35,921 bases of DNA. Source: Ruegeria halocynthiae. Lineage in GTDB: Bacteria > Pseudomonadota > Alphaproteobacteria > Rhodobacterales > Rhodobacteraceae. The stretch is taken from the NCBI RefSeq assembly GCF_900106805.1, contig NZ_FNNP01000016.1, forward strand, positions 1 to 35,921, read 5' to 3'. Below the pieces are notes generated by a model. It ran no database searches. It saw only the letters and a list, made by a program, of their open reading frames with translations, and was not told where the DNA came from. How positions within the stretch are numbered: the first letter of the stretch is position 1; the number at the start of each line of letters is the position of its first letter. Both the position numbers and the translations under genes were made by a program. Of the stretch, positions 34,010-35,921 are shown piece by piece.

Positions 34010-34410
34010 TGCAGTTGGGTCGCCTTCAAGGGCGGCCTTTAAGAGACATTCATCGACTGTGACCACGCTGCAATGCAGCTTCTCCAAACCGGAATTTCGC
34101 TGCGTACGCAAAATCTGGCTGAGGTCGAATTTGCAGTCTGCAGGACAAAGGGCTCTTTCGCTGCGGGCAGGTTAAAGGTCTGCTCCCACCCAAAATGGTT
34201 ATTCGTTTCATCAGGGGTCGAGACCTCCGCCGTAAAATTTGGCCACTGCTATATCTCGCGCGACATAAATATGCTTGAATATGCGGCAGTCAGGACCGTG
34301 CGTGGTTGTGAACGCAGGGCAGACGCAGTCAAGCTGCACCTCCCAAATGCAAACCAAATGCTGGATCGCTGCGTTTTGATGTGTGGCGGCGATACCTTCA
34401 GGGGGGAAAC
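34010..34410. other. Intergenic region with a dispersed repeat
   Basis: About 400 bases. The left part holds GGAATTTCGCTGCGTACGCA with AAAATCTGGC and GCAGTCTGCAGGACAAAG, matching the left-end repeat copy in order and spacing. CGCGACATAAATATGC near 34260 is like a motif near 20855. No gene is supported. Confidence 0.5.
34088..34170 (+). repeat. Dispersed intergenic repeat, copy 9
   Basis: CCGGAATTTCGCTGCGTACG then CAAAATCTGG, and 25 bases later GCAGTCTGCAGGACAAAGGG. This is the closest match to copy 1 (CGCAAAATCGAG ... AGTCTGCGGACAAA). Confidence 0.65.
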
Positions 34411-34746
34411 ATGACAACGAAGCAAACCTATGCTGCTGTACGCGATGATTTCGATTTGGCGAAAATTGATACTACTTTCGAAGGCAGTTTTTCGGATGGT
34501 GTGAATGCCTGTATCGAGTGTTGTGATCGCCACGTCAGCAGCGGTCGCGCGGCCCTCAACTGGATTGGGTCGGATGGCGAGTTGCGATCGGTCTCGTACG
34601 AATATCTAAAGGAACAATCCGCCTGTTTTGCCAATATGCTCAAGGCACAAGGTGTAGGGCCGGGCGACCGCGTTGCCTGTCTGCTGCCGCGGGTGTCGGA
34701 ACTTCTGGTGACGATGCTAGGGTCAGGCCTCGTTCTTGCTTCATAG
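34411..34746 (+). pseudogene. N-terminal fragment of an AMP-binding acyl-CoA synthetase
   Basis: AGGGGGG before the ATG at 34411 is a normal ribosome site. About 103 codons encode the N-terminus of an acetyl/acyl-CoA synthetase: ALNWIGSDGELRSVSYEYLK and QGVGPGDRVACLLPRVSELL. The gene stops making family sense at 34719, where the IS5 element begins, and a stop within the IS (34744) ends it. The ATP/AMP-binding core is absent. The rest of the gene is not found beyond the IS. Confidence 0.88.
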
Positions 34747-35560
34747 CCAGAATATGACAGTGGCGGCGAGAGCGATGGTTGAGAGGAAGACCTTTGGGCA
34801 CCTGTCATAGCGGGTTGCCACACGCCGCCAATCCTTGAGCCTGCCGAACATAATTTCGATCCGATTGCGCCGCTTGTAGCGGCGTTTGTCGTATTTGACG
34901 GTGGCCTTGCGTTGCTTCCGACCAGGGATACAGCGCGTATCCCTTTGTCTTTCAGGGCTTCTCTGAACCAATCGGCGTCGTAACCTCGGTCTCCGAGCAG
35001 CCATTCGACATTGGGCAGGCTGCTCAAAAGTGCCTTTGCCCCGATGTAATCACTAATCTGCCCGGCGGTAACAAAGAGGTTCAAAGGTCGCCCTTTGCAA
35101 TCACAGATGGCGTGCAACTTGGTATTCATGCCGCCTTTGGTTCTACCGATCAGGCGACCGCGCCCCCTTTTTTACGGCCAAACTGGACGCTGTGCGGTGG
35201 GCTTTCAGATAAGTGGCGTCGATCATGGCCGTCTACTCTTCGCCATGCTCAGCGGCCAGGCCGACCATCATCTGGGCAAAGATGCCTTTGTCGCTCCACC
35301 GCTTCCAGCGGTTGTACAGGGTCTTGTGCGGCCCGTACTCCCTGGGCGCATCCCGCCATCGCAACCCATTGCGGTTGATGAAGATAATTCCACTCAGAAC
35401 GCGCCTATCATCAACGCGTGGTTAGCCATGGGACTTGGGAAAGAAGGGCTTCAGACGCGCCATCTGGGCGTCACTTAACCAAAAAAGATCAGACATTTTC
35501 ACCGCACGGTTTTCGAGCCGTGAAACACGCCGCTACCCGAAAATCAATGGGTCCTGACCC
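34720..35560. mobile_element. IS5-family element (IS427-like), degenerate
   Basis: 841 bp bounded by GGGTCAGG at 34720 and CCTGACCC ending at 35560, with TA on both outer sides (34718-34719 and 35561-35562), which fits the short target duplication of this group. The flanks are the broken acyl-CoA synthetase gene on the left and a broken cyclase gene on the right. Confidence 0.85.
34741..35496 (-). pseudogene. IS5-family transposase, two stops and two frameshifts
   Basis: From the ATG at 35496 the frame reads MSDLFWLSDAQMARLKPFFP, meets TAA at codon 25, continues RRVLSGIIFINRNGLRWRDA and GPHKTLYNRWKRWSDKG, meets TAG, then MIDATYLKAHRTASSLAVKK. The frame shifts at the A6G5 run near 35166, giving NTKLHAICDCKGRPLNLF and LLGDRGYDADWFREALKDKG, and shifts again near 34937 to CIPGRKQRK and RRNRIEIMFGRLKDWRRVAT. 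It is clearly IS5 (DDE) and clearly dead. Confidence 0.88.
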
Positions 35561-35654
35561 TAATGGACGCCAAAGTGACTGCTTCATTCTCCCGAATGAG
35601 GCGGCTGTAGACCACTACGTCTGCAGCAACAATCGCCGTGAGGCGTCGTTCCAA
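35561..35654 (-). pseudogene. 5' fragment of a second class III cyclase gene
   Basis: On the minus strand GGGAGG (35662-35667) lies 7 bases before a TTG at 35654, and the frame reads LERRLTAIVAADVVVYSRLI then RENEAVTLASI. This matches the opening of the intact cyclase at 21529 (VERQLAAILVADMVGYTR). It is cut after 31 codons by the IS5 end. The Gly of the DxVGY motif is Val here. Homology is firm although short. Confidence 0.75.
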
Positions 35655-35696
35655 TGCCAAACCTCCCTAGCTCAAACAACAGGTTAGTCAAAAAGG

Positions 35697-35715
35697 CGAA
35701 TCTAATCTAGATTCG
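35697..35715. other. Small inverted repeat
   Basis: CGAATCT and AGATTCG form a perfect 7-bp stem around a 5-base loop (AATCT). It lies between the cyclase fragment and the right-end open frame, overlapping the latter's stop. It could be a weak terminator or operator. Confidence 0.45.
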
Positions 35716-35921
35716 AGGTGACCGGTTGCATCTCCCAGCGAAAGCCGTCACGGCAGATTTGGTCGGAAACGACTGGTTTGTTGCGCTGCTTGTCAATTCG
35801 AGTGACCTTAGATTTCACGCGCTCGACGAACGGCCTGTGTGGATAGCTCCTGCATAGCAAGACATTTTTGAAAGTAATTTCGCACTGGTCAGAAGCAGAC
35901 GTGTGTCCGGCCTGTTTGCGC
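35702..35921 (-). CDS. Possible partial gene running in from the right end
   Basis: One minus-strand frame is open for 72 codons from the window edge to a TAG at 35702-35704. It crosses the whole terminal repeat and ends RDGFRWEMQPVTSNLD. I do not recognise it, no start is visible, and an open run of this length can arise by chance. In the left copy of the repeat the same frame departs at the repeat boundary. Confidence 0.25.
   Translation of the reverse strand, partial: RKQAGHTSASDQCEITFKNVLLCRSYPHRPFVERVKSKVTRIDKQRNKPVVSDQICRDGFRWEMQPVTSNLD
35827..35921. repeat. Right copy of 95-bp terminal inverted repeat
   Basis: Exact reverse complement of bases 1-95. See the left copy. It adjoins unique sequence (ACGCGCTCGA on the inner side) rather than the dispersed repeat found next to the left copy. 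Confidence 0.95.

Noticed and set aside
35155..35175. A6G5 run in the IS5 transposase as a programmed frameshift site
   Set aside because: The slippery run is suggestive, but the needed shift is +1, and two nonsense codons plus a second frameshift show the gene is decayed.

Overview
The window (about 36 kb, mid-50s % GC by eye) looks like accessory DNA from an alphaproteobacterium of the Roseobacter/Rhodobacteraceae type. The basis is gene style: many LysR regulators next to small catabolic operons, a class III cyclase with TolB-like and TPR regions, IS6/IS5/IS3 elements of alphaproteobacterial type, and a dispersed intergenic repeat with a TTCGCTGCG core. This is inference; there is no rRNA or other phylogenetic marker, and I see no tRNA, CRISPR array or replication gene. 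The first and last 95 bases are perfect inverted copies of each other, so the window ends in the same repeat on both sides.

Layout. 0.2-3.5 kb: a TetR regulator with two palindromic operators, a divergent membrane-anchored DUF6544-like protein, a small secreted protein and a secreted alpha/beta hydrolase. 3.7-6.8 kb: a large thermolysin/fungalysin-like metalloprotease with a C-terminal CARDB-like domain, ending at a strong hairpin. 7.4-10.9 kb: a LysR regulator and a translationally coupled two-gene module of unknown function (566 aa plus a DUF3726-like protein). 10.9-12.0 kb: an IS6-family element lying inside the remnant of an IS3-family element. 12.1-14.0 kb: a membrane-anchored protein with a MACPF-like region. 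14.7-16.9 kb: two GNAT acetyltransferases and a scar where a racemase fragment meets a LysR fragment.

17.1-19.7 kb: a LysR regulator divergent from a tandem SnoaL-like secreted protein and a Tat-exported intradiol dioxygenase, with nested inverted repeats between them. 20.0-23.5 kb: an AOC-barrel-like secreted protein, a four-helix membrane protein, a class III adenylate/guanylate cyclase and a 74-aa protein. 23.6-26.1 kb: a GcvA-type LysR, an NTF2/SnoaL-like protein and a frameshifted diaminopentanoate-dehydrogenase-like gene. 26.3-27.2 kb: an EamA transporter.

27.6-33.1 kb is the most coherent catabolic unit: an Lrp/AsnC regulator divergent from a five-gene operon encoding a Rieske oxygenase, a glyoxalase, an EutQ-like cupin, a glutamine-synthetase-like gamma-glutamyl ligase and a MetX-like alpha/beta hydrolase. 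The gene content suggests catabolism of an amine through gamma-glutamylation and Rieske oxygenation; the substrate cannot be read from sequence.

33.4 kb to the end is decaying mobile DNA: a tyrosine integrase split by one TGA codon, an acyl-CoA synthetase N-terminus cut by a dead IS5-family element, and on the far side of that IS the first about 31 codons of a second class III cyclase.
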